Below, one piece after another: positions 25,872-38,182 of a stretch of DNA of 64,000 bases; within the stretch, counting starts at the first letter, position 1; each line of letters starts with the position of its first letter. Source of the DNA: Thiosulfativibrio zosterae (GTDB lineage Bacteria; Pseudomonadota; Gammaproteobacteria; Thiomicrospirales; Thiomicrospiraceae); contig NZ_AP021888.1 of the NCBI RefSeq assembly GCF_011398155.1, positions 1,657,501-1,721,500 of the forward strand, given 5' to 3'. The translations under genes were made by a program, and so were the position numbers. The notes under the pieces were generated by a model. That model did no database searches. It was given only the letters and a program-made list of their open reading frames with translations, and was not told the DNA's origin.

Positions 25872-27200
25872 TTATTTAGATTTTTGCCCTAACGCATCCA
25901 CACGAATGCGCTGAATTGGCGTATCAATTTCAGACATTTGACTTAACTCTGCCAAGGCTTCGTTCATTTTAGACTCTAAGACTTTATTAGTAATCATAAC
26001 CAAAGTCGCATCTTCTTCATTGTCTTCGTTTGGCTCTTGGTGCAAGTGTTCAATACTCACGGCATTCTTAGCTAAAATAGCCGTTACCTTGGCTAACACA
26101 CCGGCATGGTCTTCGGCATAAAAGCGCAAGTAGAAAGCGGTTTTGATATTTTCGATTGGCTCAACGGGGGCTGACTGAAGTTGATCCAAAGCAAAGCCCA
26201 AGGCAGGTATTTGCGCAGCAGAATCTTGGCTAGATGCACGTACGATATCAATAATATCAGCCACAACCGCACTGGCGGTTGGACCCGCACCAGCACCTGG
26301 ACCATTATAAAGCGTTGGCCCGACATGATTGCCCTGCACCATGACCGCATTCATCACCCCTTTAACATGCGACAATAATACAGTTTTAGGTACTAAAGTA
26401 GGGTGCACTCTTAAAGAATAGCCATTGGGCGTGCGAGAAGCCATGCCTAAATGTTTGATTTCATAACCTAATTTTTGTGCAAAACGAATGTCCGCCGCCG
26501 TAATCTTAGTAATGCCTTCGGTATAGACCTTATCAAATTGCAATTCTATGCCAAAAGCAATCGAAGCTAAAATGGTCAGTTTATGCGCAGCATCAATACC
26601 TTCCACATCAAAAGTTGGATCAGCTTCGGCATAACCTAAGTCTTGCGCCACTTTTAAAACTTTAGCAAAGTCGGCACCTGGCTTTTGCATTTCGGTCAGG
26701 ATGTAGTTACCTGTACCATTGATAATACCCGCTAACCATTCAATTTTGTTGGCCGCTAAGCCTTCACGCAACGCTTTGATGATGGGGATACCACCTGCAA
26801 CCGCGGCTTCATAGGCAATAATGACATTTTTGGCTTTTGCTTTAGCAAACAACTCATTACCAAACTCAGCAATCAAGGCTTTATTGGCAGTCACTATGTG
26901 TTTGCCATTGTCAATAGCGGTTTCTAAGCATTGTTTGGCTAAACCTGTACCGCCCATCAACTCAACAACGATATCGACTTCTGGGTTATTCACAACTGCC
27001 ATCGGATCGTTGGTAATCGGGATATTTTTGGTATCTGCAGAACGAGCCTTGGTTAAATCGCGCACCGCAATTTGCACGATTTCAAGTGTTGCATAACCGC
27101 CTAAGCGTCTTTCAATTTCTGAAAGCGTTTGGTTTATAATCTCAACCGTTCCACCACCGACAGTTCCGAACCCTAATAAACCTAACTTAACCTGCTTCAC
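25872..27200 (-). CDS. hom: Homoserine dehydrogenase
   Basis: NAD(P)H-dependent reduction of aspartate semialdehyde to homoserine, the branch point to threonine and methionine. The 442-residue monofunctional enzyme has the nucleotide-binding LGLLGFGTVGGG, the substrate region GIINGTGNYILTEM and YAEADPTFDVEGIDAAHKL, and a C-terminal ACT domain (YLRFYAEDHAGVLAKVTAILA), which implies threonine feedback. It lies between the alaC-like gene and thrC, all on the minus strand. Confidence 0.96.
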   Translation of the reverse strand: MKQVKLGLLGFGTVGGGTVEIINQTLSEIERRLGGYATLEIVQIAVRDLTKARSADTKNIPITNDPMAVVNNPEVDIVVELMGGTGLAKQCLETAIDNGKHIVTANKALIAEFGNELFAKAKAKNVIIAYEAAVAGGIPIIKALREGLAANKIEWLAGIINGTGNYILTEMQKPGADFAKVLKVAQDLGYAEADPTFDVEGIDAAHKLTILASIAFGIELQFDKVYTEGITKITAADIRFAQKLGYEIKHLGMASRTPNGYSLRVHPTLVPKTVLLSHVKGVMNAVMVQGNHVGPTLYNGPGAGAGPTASAVVADIIDIVRASSQDSAAQIPALGFALDQLQSAPVEPIENIKTAFYLRFYAEDHAGVLAKVTAILAKNAVSIEHLHQEPNEDNEEDATLVMITNKVLESKMNEALAELSQMSEIDTPIQRIRVDALGQKSK

Positions 27201-27237
27201 TTGCTCTCCTACACTACTAGTAATTTTTTGAATCTAA

Positions 27238-28437
27238 TTATAGATTGACTTCAATCAGCCCATCTTTACGGAACATATCACGAATCCCGCGAATCGCCTG
27301 ACGCGTACGGTGTTCATTTTCAATCAAACCAAAACGCACATGGTCATCGCCATAATCGCCAAAACCGATTCCTGGAGAAACAGCAACCTTTGCTTCCGTT
27401 AATAACTTTTTAGAAAATTCAATGGATCCCATGGCTTTATATTCTTCTGGAATCGGCGCCCAAACAAACATGGTGGCCTTAGGCGGTACCACTGGCCAAC
27501 CAATTGCATTAAGCCCTTGGCAAAGCACATCGCGACGGGCTTTGTACATATCAGAAATTTCTTGTACGCATTCTTGTGGCCCTTCTAAAGCCGTGATGGC
27601 TGCCACTTGAATCGGGGTAAAAGTACCATAATCCAAATAAGACTTCATACGCTTCAACGCATAAACCAACTCAGGATTACCCACCATAAAACCAACTCGC
27701 CATCCTGGCATATTGTAGCTTTTGGATAAGGTATAAAACTCAACGGCTATGTCTTTTGCACCAGGAACCTGCATGACTGAGGGGGCTTTATAACCATCAA
27801 ATGCAATATCAGCGTAAGCTAAATCGTGAATCAACCAAATACCGTGCTCTTTACAAATGGCGACCACCTTTTCAAAGAAATCTAACTCAACTGTTTGAGT
27901 GGTTGGATTGCCAGGAAAGTTTAAAACCAACATTTTTGGTTTTGGCCAAGAGTCTTTAATCGCTTTTTCTAACTCTTCAAAAAAATCGACATCTGGCGTC
28001 ATACGAACATGACGAATGTCGGCACCTGCAATCACAAACCCATAAGGGTGAATCGGATAAGCTGGATTAGGCACTAAGACAGTATCGCCTTTATCAACGG
28101 TCGCCAAAGCTAAATGTGCCAAGCCTTCTTTTGAACCGATGGTGACCACCACCTCTGAATCCATGTCTAGATCAACATCAAATTTGTTTTTATACCAGTT
28201 ACAAATGGCTCTACGCAAACGCGGAATGCCTTGTGACACAGAATAGCGGTGGGTACCTTCACGCTGAACCACTTCAATAAGCTTATCAACGATATGCTTT
28301 GGCGTATCTTGGTCTGGATTTCCCATACCAAAGTCAATGATATCTTCACCTCGGCGGCGCGCTTCGGCCTTAAGTTCTCCAACTATATTGAACACATAGG
28401 GAGGAAGTCGTTTGATTCTTTGAAAGTCGGCAGTCAC
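27238..28437 (-). CDS. alaC: PLP-dependent aminotransferase, AlaC-like
   Basis: Class I/II aminotransferase (399 aa), probably glutamate-pyruvate transaminase. Key motifs are the PLP-lysine [13 protein letters not shown], the cofactor-binding [26 protein letters not shown] and [11 protein letters not shown]. This gene commonly precedes hom in gammaproteobacteria, which supports AlaC over other subfamilies. Substrate assignment comes from family and synteny, so the gene symbol is moderately certain. Confidence 0.85.
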   Translation of the reverse strand: MTADFQRIKRLPPYVFNIVGELKAEARRRGEDIIDFGMGNPDQDTPKHIVDKLIEVVQREGTHRYSVSQGIPRLRRAICNWYKNKFDVDLDMDSEVVVTIGSKEGLAHLALATVDKGDTVLVPNPAYPIHPYGFVIAGADIRHVRMTPDVDFFEELEKAIKDSWPKPKMLVLNFPGNPTTQTVELDFFEKVVAICKEHGIWLIHDLAYADIAFDGYKAPSVMQVPGAKDIAVEFYTLSKSYNMPGWRVGFMVGNPELVYALKRMKSYLDYGTFTPIQVAAITALEGPQECVQEISDMYKARRDVLCQGLNAIGWPVVPPKATMFVWAPIPEEYKAMGSIEFSKKLLTEAKVAVSPGIGFGDYGDDHVRFGLIENEHRTRQAIRGIRDMFRKDGLIEVNL

Positions 28438-28541
28438 GAGCGTAAACCTTTTTAAAAGCCCAATTTTTCTTAGGGGTAGGTGTCAAAAATTTAATCTAAT
28501 AATGATACAGAATTGTTTTTTTTCGTCAATTGAAATTACGC

Positions 28542-28547
28542 TATAAT
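28542..28547 (+). promoter_or_regulatory. Candidate -10 element for the Mth938-like gene
   Basis: A perfect TATAAT 57 bp before the ATG at 28605. No good -35 hexamer is at the right distance (a TTGAAA is too close), so this is a partial promoter call. Confidence 0.35.
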
Positions 28548-28604
28548 CGGCGTTAAATGCTCTTTAGGAACACTATTTTTTGGCTATATTGAGGCGTAAT
28601 ATTC

Positions 28605-28991
28605 ATGAAATTTACTGAACACCGCGATTCTAATGTGTTGACCGTTCGCCAATATCAACCAGGCCTGGTTAAAATCAATGAACTTCAGATACAAAAAAGC
28701 TGCTTTTTTAACCAAAAAACCCTCATTCAAGATTGGCCATGCAGGGCGATTGAAGACCTTAATGAAACCTTATTGGATGACATTTTGGCTTTACAGCCTG
28801 AAGTGATTATTTTGGGTACAGGAGAAAACCAAATTTTTCCAGCACCTAAACTGTTTGCCTATTGTGCACAAAAAGGCATTGGATTAGAGGTTATGGACAA
28901 TGCAGCGGCTTGCCGCACTTATAATGTATTAACCACAGAAGACAGACCCGTGGTTTTGGCGCTCATTTTTGGCAAAGCCCTCGAAAATTAA
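28605..28991 (+). CDS. Mth938-like domain protein (DUF498)
   Basis: A 128-residue protein of the Mth938/NDUFAF3-like fold. Diagnostic segments are FNQKTLIQDWPCRAIEDL, PEVIILGTGENQIFPAPKL and GIGLEVMDNAAACRTYNVLTTEDRPVVLALI. Molecular function in bacteria is unknown. A palindromic repeat copy at 28658 encodes QPGLV in a different frame from the other coding copies. Monocistronic, convergent with the nlpD-like gene. Confidence 0.85.
   Translation: MKFTEHRDSNVLTVRQYQPGLVKINELQIQKSCFFNQKTLIQDWPCRAIEDLNETLLDDILALQPEVIILGTGENQIFPAPKLFAYCAQKGIGLEVMDNAAACRTYNVLTTEDRPVVLALIFGKALEN
28658..28669. repeat. Palindromic repeat ACCAGGCCTGGT, copy 5 (in Mth938-like gene)
   Basis: Exact core near the 5' end of the gene, read as QPGLV. 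Its reverse complement has the TTTTA left flank of the extended consensus. Confidence 0.85.
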
Positions 28992-29016
28992 ATGCTTTTA
29001 TGGGAATTGAATTGCG

Positions 29017-29808
29017 CTAATGGGCTTTAAACAACCCCTTGGCGTTAACTTTGCGACCTAAATATCTAACTTCAAAATAAAGCTCAGGTTTTTGGGCATC
29101 CCCGCTCTGTCCAGCTCTCGCAATCATATCCCCTGCTTTGACTTGCTGACCTTTTTTAACTTCCAAAACATGATTATAGGCATAAACCGTTACATAACCA
29201 TTATCATGCTTTAACACCACCAAATTGCCATAATGCGGTAAATCATCCCCTGCATAAGCCACTCGACCATCGTCTACCGCAAACACGGGCAAACCGATAT
29301 CCGGAAAAAAAGACAATCCTGTTCTGCCTGATGAATCTAAGGTATAAGTATAGGGAACCGCATCTGCCATTGGCCAAACCCAATTAACGGGTGCATTATT
29401 TTGCAGCGCCTCTACCCCATTACGCCCCTCTTCATCACCTAACAAACTTGGCGCATCACCCACTTGTGGAACAAATAAAGTTTGTCCAGCCGTCAATCGA
29501 TAAGGCGGCTCAAGATGGTTCAATTTAGCCAGTTGCACCATATCAATTTGGCATTTCAAAGCAATCTCACTGAGCGTGTCGCCCGGGACAATTCTATAAT
29601 TGTAAGGACATTTATTTACCTTAGGTTTTTCAACCGTTGGCTTAATTTCAGTGTCATCAGCGGTTTCATACCAAGCACTATGCCTGGCTGAACCATTAGG
29701 ATTGACCGCACAACTGGTTATGAATAAGGTTGTGAACAGCCATATTAAAACGCTCATGACATTTTTAATGATATTTTGCCGACTATCTAAACCCTTGAAA
29801 AAATTCAA
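29017..29808 (-). CDS. nlpD: NlpD-like LysM/M23 lipoprotein, degenerate active site
   Basis: Predicted outer-membrane lipoprotein regulating amidases at division. Of 263 residues, the first about 34 are a signal ending in lipobox FITSC. A LysM domain (YRIVPGDTLSEIALKCQIDMVQLAKLNHLEPPYRLTAGQTLFVP) is followed by an M23-type fold (PVFAVDDGRVAYAGDDLPHYGNLVVLKHDNGYVTVYAYNH). The metal ligands of active peptidases are not conserved (LYFEVR where LHFEVR is usual), as in NlpD/EnvC. The start is a TTG 3 bp after the YqaA stop. Last gene of surE-pcm-yqaA-nlpD; rpoS, which usually follows nlpD, is not present. Confidence 0.83.
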   Translation of the reverse strand: MNFFKGLDSRQNIIKNVMSVLIWLFTTLFITSCAVNPNGSARHSAWYETADDTEIKPTVEKPKVNKCPYNYRIVPGDTLSEIALKCQIDMVQLAKLNHLEPPYRLTAGQTLFVPQVGDAPSLLGDEEGRNGVEALQNNAPVNWVWPMADAVPYTYTLDSSGRTGLSFFPDIGLPVFAVDDGRVAYAGDDLPHYGNLVVLKHDNGYVTVYAYNHVLEVKKGQQVKAGDMIARAGQSGDAQKPELYFEVRYLGRKVNAKGLFKAH

Positions 29809-29811
29809 AAC

Positions 29812-30399
29812 TTACACCCATCCCAAGTATCTTAAAACGATGTATAAAACAATTAACACCACCAAACCATAACCTATCGCATCAACCGAGTTGCGAATTT
29901 GGGTTTGATATTTTTCGCCGCCCCAGCGCATCAAACCGGCCACAAGATAAAATCGCGCGCCCCGTCCGATTAAAGACGCTATTAAAAATGGCACAATAGC
30001 CATGTGCGTTGCGCCGGCAGCGATGGTAAACAATTTGTAGGGAATGGGACTAAACCCAGCAATAAATACCACCCAAACACCATAGTCTGCAAAAAAGGTT
30101 TCTATATGATGATATTTTTCAACATAATTAACCGATTCTAGCAGCGGCCAAATGGCATCTAACATCCAATAACCAATTAAGTACCCAAAAACACCGCCCA
30201 ATAACGAAGAAAGCGTCGTAATCAGTGCAAAACGATAGGCCTTATCCGGTTGCGCCAAACTCATCGGCATAAGCATCACATCGGGTGGGATCGGAAAAAA
30301 TGAAGACTCTGCAAAACTCATACCGCCCAAGTACCAAGGGGCTTTGGGGTGCTTAGACCAACTCATCGCTTTATCGTAAAGCGCTGAAAATATTTTCAT
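29812..30399 (-). CDS. YqaA-family inner-membrane protein (DedA/VTT superfamily)
   Basis: Polytopic membrane protein (195 aa) of the SNARE-associated/DedA superfamily. Segments SFAESSFFPIPPDVMLMPMSL, LLGGVFGYLIGYWM and FIAGFSPIPYKLFTIAAGA are characteristic, with the re-entrant-loop prolines. Relatives are implicated in lipid carrier translocation, but this subfamily's role is unproven. It overlaps the pcm stop and precedes nlpD by 3 bp, a tight operon. Confidence 0.82.
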   Translation of the reverse strand: MKIFSALYDKAMSWSKHPKAPWYLGGMSFAESSFFPIPPDVMLMPMSLAQPDKAYRFALITTLSSLLGGVFGYLIGYWMLDAIWPLLESVNYVEKYHHIETFFADYGVWVVFIAGFSPIPYKLFTIAAGATHMAIVPFLIASLIGRGARFYLVAGLMRWGGEKYQTQIRNSVDAIGYGLVVLIVLYIVLRYLGWV

Positions 30400-31112
30400 C
30401 GTTCAATTCCTTGTTTCATAGGCACAAATAATACCTCTCCTAAACACTCTTCAATAACCCCTGTTGAGGTTTTCACATAGCCAAACAACAATTGCTGCGC
30501 TTCCCCCACCGGCATCACCAAACGCCCACCCTCAACCAGTTGTTCAAATAATTCTTCTGGCACTTTAGCTGGAGAAGCCGCTGAAATAATCCCATTAAAA
30601 GGCGCTTTTTGGCGCCAACCCCAATGACCATCATTTAACTCAAACTGAATATTATTGAGCTCTAAGCGTTTTAAAACAGCCTGCGCACGCAACAATAAAG
30701 GTTCAATACGCTCAACAGAATAAACCTGTTTAACCAAAAGACTGAGTATTGCCGTTTGATAACCTGAGCCAGTGCCAATTTCTAACACCTTAGTGACCTC
30801 ACCGGTCTTTAATAACCACTGCGTCATTTTTGCAACCACCCAAGGCTGCGAAATGGTTTGTGCATACCCAATGGGCAAAGCAGTGTCTTCGTAAGCTCTT
30901 GAAGCCATTGCCTCATCCAAAAAAACATGGCGCGGAGTCACGCGCATGGCATTCAAAACCGCCAAATCTTCAATATGGTATTCCGCCTGCAAACGCTGCA
31001 CCATTCGATTGCGAGTTCGCTGCGAGGTCATGCCCATGCCCTGCATGCTGGCAAAAGCCTCGTTGGGAAAAATTAGCGGTTCATTTAACGCATCTAACAT
31101 AGAGTCTTTCAC
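30396..31112 (-). CDS. pcm: Protein-L-isoaspartate O-methyltransferase
   Basis: SAM-dependent methyltransferase that initiates repair of isoaspartyl residues. The 238-residue protein contains the SAM motif VLEIGTGSGYQTAILSLL, the family-specific LPIGYAQTISQPWVVAKMTQ segment, and VPEELFEQLVEGGRLVMPVG. Downstream partner of surE, as in most proteobacteria; the stop overlaps yqaA. Identification is secure. Confidence 0.95.
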   Translation of the reverse strand: MKDSMLDALNEPLIFPNEAFASMQGMGMTSQRTRNRMVQRLQAEYHIEDLAVLNAMRVTPRHVFLDEAMASRAYEDTALPIGYAQTISQPWVVAKMTQWLLKTGEVTKVLEIGTGSGYQTAILSLLVKQVYSVERIEPLLLRAQAVLKRLELNNIQFELNDGHWGWRQKAPFNGIISAASPAKVPEELFEQLVEGGRLVMPVGEAQQLLFGYVKTSTGVIEECLGEVLFVPMKQGIER

Positions 31113-31120
31113 TTAGCGAC

Positions 31121-31885
31121 TTAGGCTGGGGTTAAAGAAAAATCTGCCGCCCAGCTTTGCAGTAGCGTGTGCATACGGTAGTGGGTTAAATCAATTTGTA
31201 AGGGCGTAATGGACACATATCCCTTGTCAATCGCATCAAAATCAGTACCATCAGACGCATCCGCAGCACTGCCAGGTGGCCCAATCCAAAACAATGGCAA
31301 CCCTCTGGGGTCGTTACCTCTCACCACCTTCTCCGATGCATGGCGGCGACCTAAGCGGGTAATTTTTAAGCCTTTGAGTTCTTCGTAGGGCAAATTTGGC
31401 ACATTGATATTTAAAATGGTATTAGACTCTATGGGTAAATGTGAAAACTCACTCAATACCTGGGCTAATACTTTCGCTGCCGTGGCAAAATGCTCATAAC
31501 CACACAAAGAAATCGCTATCGAAGGCTTACCCAAAAACCGACCTTCCGTTGCGGCAGCCACTGTTCCAGAGTAAAGAACATCATCCCCCATATTCGCACC
31601 AGCATTGATACCAGAGATGACCATATCGGGATCATCGTCTAAAGCGCCATTCACCCCTAAATGAACACAATCAGTTGGCGTTCCAGAAACGCTATAAACC
31701 CCCTCAGAATGCTGAGTCATGCGTAACGGATCTAATAAAGTTAAAGAGTTGCTGGCCGCACTGCGATTACGATCGGGCGCAATAACGGTTAGGGATTTAC
31801 ACAAGGGATGTTGACGCAAGGTTTCTGCCAAACACAGAATGCCCGGTGCAAAATAACCATCATCGTTCGATAAAAGAAGCTTCAT
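31121..31885 (-). CDS. surE: 5'/3'-nucleotidase SurE
   Basis: Metal-dependent nucleotidase acting on nucleoside monophosphates. The frame is open to 31951, but the conserved N-terminus MKLLLSNDDGYFAPGI begins at ATG 31885 (254 aa, usual length); the DD pair and later VSGINAGANMGDDVLYSGTVAAA supply metal and substrate contacts. Divergent from the Smr gene across only 40 bp, which must hold both promoters. Confidence 0.96.
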   Translation of the reverse strand: MKLLLSNDDGYFAPGILCLAETLRQHPLCKSLTVIAPDRNRSAASNSLTLLDPLRMTQHSEGVYSVSGTPTDCVHLGVNGALDDDPDMVISGINAGANMGDDVLYSGTVAAATEGRFLGKPSIAISLCGYEHFATAAKVLAQVLSEFSHLPIESNTILNINVPNLPYEELKGLKITRLGRRHASEKVVRGNDPRGLPLFWIGPPGSAADASDGTDFDAIDKGYVSITPLQIDLTHYRMHTLLQSWAADFSLTPA

Positions 31886-31925
31886 ACAGTAAAATACTCG
31901 CCAAAAGGTAATCGAGCAATTATAA

Positions 31926-32516
31926 ATGACTGGTTTTAAAAAGGGTGACAAACATCAAAATACCCCCACACAAGGATACTCTGAAGAGGAGGATTTAGCC
32001 TTATTTCAAAATGCCATGCAAGGTGTCACCCGCTTAGCTACGGATAACAAGGTGCATGCAACGCCTAGCCAACCTAAAGCCAAAAAACTTAAGCACCTTC
32101 AAATGCAACCTGAAAGTCACTTGCAATTCGATTTTAATGTGCATGCGGCAGACAATACCCAAAGTGTTGGCACGGATGAATATCTGATGTTTCATCGCAA
32201 AGGTTTAAGACTGCAAGAATTGAGCCGACTGAAAAAAGGCGAGTTTCAAGTAGAAGCTGTTTTAGATTTACATGGCTTGATTGTGGACATTGCTGACCAG
32301 CAATTAAAGGCTTTTATTCACCAGGCCTGGTCAAAAAAATGCCGTTTTTTGTTGATTATTCATGGCAAGGGTTACAACTCAGAGGCAGGACACCCCATCT
32401 TAAAAAACTTAGTCAACCAGCGTTTGCAACAATATCCAAAAGTCTTGGCTTTTTGTAGCGCTTTGCCCAAAGATGGCAGCACGGGTGCGGTTTATGTTTT
32501 TTTAAAGGCCCAGTAA
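31926..32516 (+). CDS. Smr-domain protein (SmrA/B-like)
   Basis: A 196-residue protein with an unstructured N-terminus and a C-terminal Smr domain (VEAVLDLHGLIVDIADQQLKAFI, RFLLIIHGKGYNSEAGHPILKNLV, FCSALPKDGSTGAVYVFL). The DLHG and HGKG signatures are those of Smr nucleases, some of which cleave mRNA on collided ribosomes (SmrB) while others are uncharacterised. A palindromic repeat copy encodes HQAWS within the domain, between the first helix and the core strand. Confidence 0.85.
   Translation: MTGFKKGDKHQNTPTQGYSEEEDLALFQNAMQGVTRLATDNKVHATPSQPKAKKLKHLQMQPESHLQFDFNVHAADNTQSVGTDEYLMFHRKGLRLQELSRLKKGEFQVEAVLDLHGLIVDIADQQLKAFIHQAWSKKCRFLLIIHGKGYNSEAGHPILKNLVNQRLQQYPKVLAFCSALPKDGSTGAVYVFLKAQ
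32320..32333. repeat. Palindromic repeat ACCAGGCCTGGT, copy 6 (in Smr gene)
   Basis: Exact core encoding HQAWS in the Smr protein. The left flank departs from the extended consensus (TTATTC rather than TTTTAA). Confidence 0.85.
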
Positions 32517-32526
32517 ATCTTCAAGC

Positions 32527-32892
32527 TTATTCAGCGGGACCCGCGCCTTCCGGCTCAGATTCATCCAAAATGGGTACAGGCACATCAATGATGGGCAGAC
32601 TCATCGCTTGAGGTATTTCTGGAACTTCAATCACCCGAACAAATACTTCATTTTCACCAATCATTCCCAGCTTGCGCCGCGCAATGGTTTCTATGGCTTC
32701 AGACCCTGACTGCAGATCTTCAACTTCTTGTCGCAATAATTGATTTTTTGCTCGCTGAGCAGCCACTTCTTCTGAAATGCCGTCAAGTCGAGAACTCAGA
32801 GAGAGGTATTCGCCTATTCCCCCATCAGAGGATAAAAGGCGAACACTCAATAGGAAAATCACGAACCCAAGAGCGATGAAAATGATTTTCAA
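32527..32892 (-). CDS. ftsB: Cell division protein FtsB
   Basis: Small bitopic divisome protein that links FtsL and FtsQ. The 121 residues have an N-terminal transmembrane helix (IIFIALGFVIFLLSVRLL), a periplasmic coiled coil (LDGISEEVAAQRAKNQLLRQEVEDLQSG) and the conserved IARRKLGMIGENEVFVRVI motif, then a Pro/acidic tail. It follows eno, as in many gammaproteobacteria; the usual next gene ispD is missing and a convergent Smr gene ends 10 bp away. Confidence 0.93.
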   Translation of the reverse strand: MKIIFIALGFVIFLLSVRLLSSDGGIGEYLSLSSRLDGISEEVAAQRAKNQLLRQEVEDLQSGSEAIETIARRKLGMIGENEVFVRVIEVPEIPQAMSLPIIDVPVPILDESEPEGAGPAE

Positions 32893-32922
32893 TGCAAAAC
32901 CTCCTGGGTTAGAGAAAAACGC

Positions 32923-34215
<1,293 letters not shown>

Positions 34216-34314
34216 CTATCAAAATTAATACTGAACTTTTAAAATTTAATCATTGTAAGGGTTAGACATGACAGGCCAATGACAAGTCACCTGCCGCTCT
34301 CAACTTTGAGGTTT

Positions 34315-35154
34315 CTAACCTAAGAATTCACTTTCAATAAAGCCTTCTGACTTCACCAACGCATCTAAACGCTGCATGGTTTGTAATAAGGGTTTTAAAT
34401 TGCCTAAAGGCCACATATTTGGACCATCGCTCAAGGCATTTTTAGGGTCTGGATGGGTTTCCATAAAAATCCCAGAAATCCCTGCCGCAATCGCGGCACG
34501 CGCCAATACAGGCACCATTTCACGCTGCCCACCCGAAGTCGTTCCATTGCCGCCCGGTTGTTGTACTGAATGCGTGGCATCAAACACCACAGGGCAACCG
34601 GTTTGGCGCATTGACGCCAAACCACGCATATCTGAAATCAAGGTGTTATAACCAAAAGAAGTGCCACGGTCACAAACCATAATGTGTTCATTACCCACTT
34701 CACGAGCCTTAGCAACCACCTGGTCCATATCCCAAGGCGCTTGAAACTGACCTTTTTTGATATTCACCGGAATACCTTGACGACAAACATTTTGAATAAA
34801 GTTGGTTTGGCGCACTAAAAAAGCAGGCGTTTGCATGACATCCACCACCGAAGCGACTTCATCCAAAGGCGTATCTTCATGGACGTCAGTCAATACAGGC
34901 ACCCCAATTTCATCTTTCACTTTTTGCAAAATACGCAAACCTTCTTCAACCCCTAAACCACGAAAGCTTTTGGTTGAAGAGCGATTAGCTTTGTCATAAG
35001 AAGACTTATAGATAAATGGAATCCCTAACTCATCGGTCATTTCTTTCAATTTAAAAGCCGTTTCTAACGCCAAGGCTTCCGATTCAATGACGCAAGGGCC
35101 GGCAATTAAAAAAAGTGGCTGATCAATGCCGGCTTCAAAATGACATAATTTCAT
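34315..35154 (-). CDS. kdsA: 3-deoxy-8-phosphooctulonate synthase (KDO 8-phosphate synthase)
   Basis: Condenses arabinose 5-phosphate and PEP to KDO 8-phosphate for lipopolysaccharide. The 279-residue protein has [28 protein letters not shown], the [11 protein letters not shown] segment and [12 protein letters not shown]. The NxxxDxS-type pattern and the metal-ligand positions have not been used to decide between metal-dependent and metal-independent classes. 11 bp after pyrG, so cotranscribed. Confidence 0.96.
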   Translation of the reverse strand: MKLCHFEAGIDQPLFLIAGPCVIESEALALETAFKLKEMTDELGIPFIYKSSYDKANRSSTKSFRGLGVEEGLRILQKVKDEIGVPVLTDVHEDTPLDEVASVVDVMQTPAFLVRQTNFIQNVCRQGIPVNIKKGQFQAPWDMDQVVAKAREVGNEHIMVCDRGTSFGYNTLISDMRGLASMRQTGCPVVFDATHSVQQPGGNGTTSGGQREMVPVLARAAIAAGISGIFMETHPDPKNALSDGPNMWPLGNLKPLLQTMQRLDALVKSEGFIESEFLG

Positions 35155-35165
35155 AAGGGGTTCTC

Positions 35166-36827
<1,662 letters not shown>

Positions 36828-36869
36828 TTATAGCGTAAAGCAGGATTTACAGCAAACTATCTCAGGGGT

Positions 36870-38177
36870 TTAGACAGGCGGGTTTTGATATTGACTCAAG
36901 GTCTTGAACCCAAGAATTGCGACCAATTGATTTTCATACGCCAACACCGGCCAAATTTCACGCAGCCAAGGGGCAATTTTATGGTTTTTAAACCAAGTTT
37001 TGAGCCCGGGCATTGCTTGCAAATCACTCGGATGAATACTTCTAATCGAAAGCCCTTCTCGCAACCAAGCAAAATCTACTTGATGACTTAAAAACCATTT
37101 AGGAGAAATCAAAGTTTTAAAAGGATACCTCAAAGACAGCTTTGAAAAATTCTCAAAATCATAATGATAAGGACGACCTAACTCTGCCTGACAAAGGCAA
37201 TATAACGAAAATCCATGAATCCGTAAAACATAGCCATTTGCCAAAGCAAAACTGGGCGAAGACGATGACCGATAAGACGCCAAAGTATGTCTTAGCCACT
37301 CAAAAATAGATTGGTTAATACCCAATTTTAAATGCGTTTGAAACCAATACTGCAAAACATTTTTTTGACGCGCCCAATCCAAACCGTCCAAAACTTGCAA
37401 ATCCAATCCATAGACAGAGCAATTTTTATCCCCCACATCAATCAAAGCTAACTGCTCTAACAAACTGGCCGATTCATGCAATAAAGAGGCTGAAAGCGCA
37501 ATATTTTGCTCTGAAAATGACCAGGCCTGGTTAAATTTAGGCAAGATTTCATGCCGCACGAAGTTGCGTTTAAAGTCGATATTTTGATTAGACGGATCTT
37601 CTACCCAAAACAATTGATGCTCAGTGGCATAAGCCAGCAAAGCTTCATACGGCACATTTAATAAGGGTCTTGCTTGGTGCAACTGAGTCGATTGAAAAGT
37701 TTTGTCCGTTTCTGGGGTCATCCCACTCAGGCCTTGTACACCTGACCCTCTTGCCAAAGCCATTAAAACGGTTTCTGCCTGATCTCGCTGATGATGTGCC
37801 GTTAATAAAACCCCTTGATCTCGAATTAAATGCGCAAAGGCTTCATAACGCTTTTGGCGAGCCACGGCTTCAATACCTTGACGAGCAACCGCTTTCACTT
37901 CAACTGGAATTGCAAAAAAAGTGACCAGCCAGTTATCACAGATTTGTTTGCAATGACTTTGCCAGTCATCGGCTGCTGCTTGCAAACCATGATGCACATA
38001 GACAGCTGTTAAATTCAGTTTGGGATTGGATAAACGCAGTTGCGTTAAGGCGTGTAATAAAACCGTAGAATCTAGGCCGCCACTAAAAGCAACCCAGAGA
38101 GGAGAGGTGTTTTGCGCCACAAAATCTTGTAACGCACTGACCACTTGTTGTGGCGAAGCATTATTGGCCACAATCAA
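36870..38177 (-). CDS. tilS: tRNA(Ile)-lysidine synthase
   Basis: Modifies C34 of tRNA-Ile(CAU) to lysidine so that it reads AUA. The 435 residues include the N-type PP-loop SGGLDSTVLLHAL and TAHHQRDQAETVLMALARGSGVQGLSGM, plus C-terminal TilS domains. A palindromic repeat copy encodes FNQAWSFSEQN (about residues 216-226), strikingly like FNQAWSFSTQN in the unrelated patatin protein. Begins 5 bp after accA. Confidence 0.94.
   Translation of the reverse strand: MIVANNASPQQVVSALQDFVAQNTSPLWVAFSGGLDSTVLLHALTQLRLSNPKLNLTAVYVHHGLQAAADDWQSHCKQICDNWLVTFFAIPVEVKAVARQGIEAVARQKRYEAFAHLIRDQGVLLTAHHQRDQAETVLMALARGSGVQGLSGMTPETDKTFQSTQLHQARPLLNVPYEALLAYATEHQLFWVEDPSNQNIDFKRNFVRHEILPKFNQAWSFSEQNIALSASLLHESASLLEQLALIDVGDKNCSVYGLDLQVLDGLDWARQKNVLQYWFQTHLKLGINQSIFEWLRHTLASYRSSSSPSFALANGYVLRIHGFSLYCLCQAELGRPYHYDFENFSKLSLRYPFKTLISPKWFLSHQVDFAWLREGLSIRSIHPSDLQAMPGLKTWFKNHKIAPWLREIWPVLAYENQLVAILGFKTLSQYQNPPV
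37520..37531. repeat. Palindromic repeat ACCAGGCCTGGT, copy 7 (in tilS)
   Basis: Exact core within tilS. On the coding strand it is flanked by TTTA on the left and CATTTTCA on the right, identical to the patatin copy over about 24 bp. Confidence 0.85.
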
Positions 38178-38182
38178 AAAGC

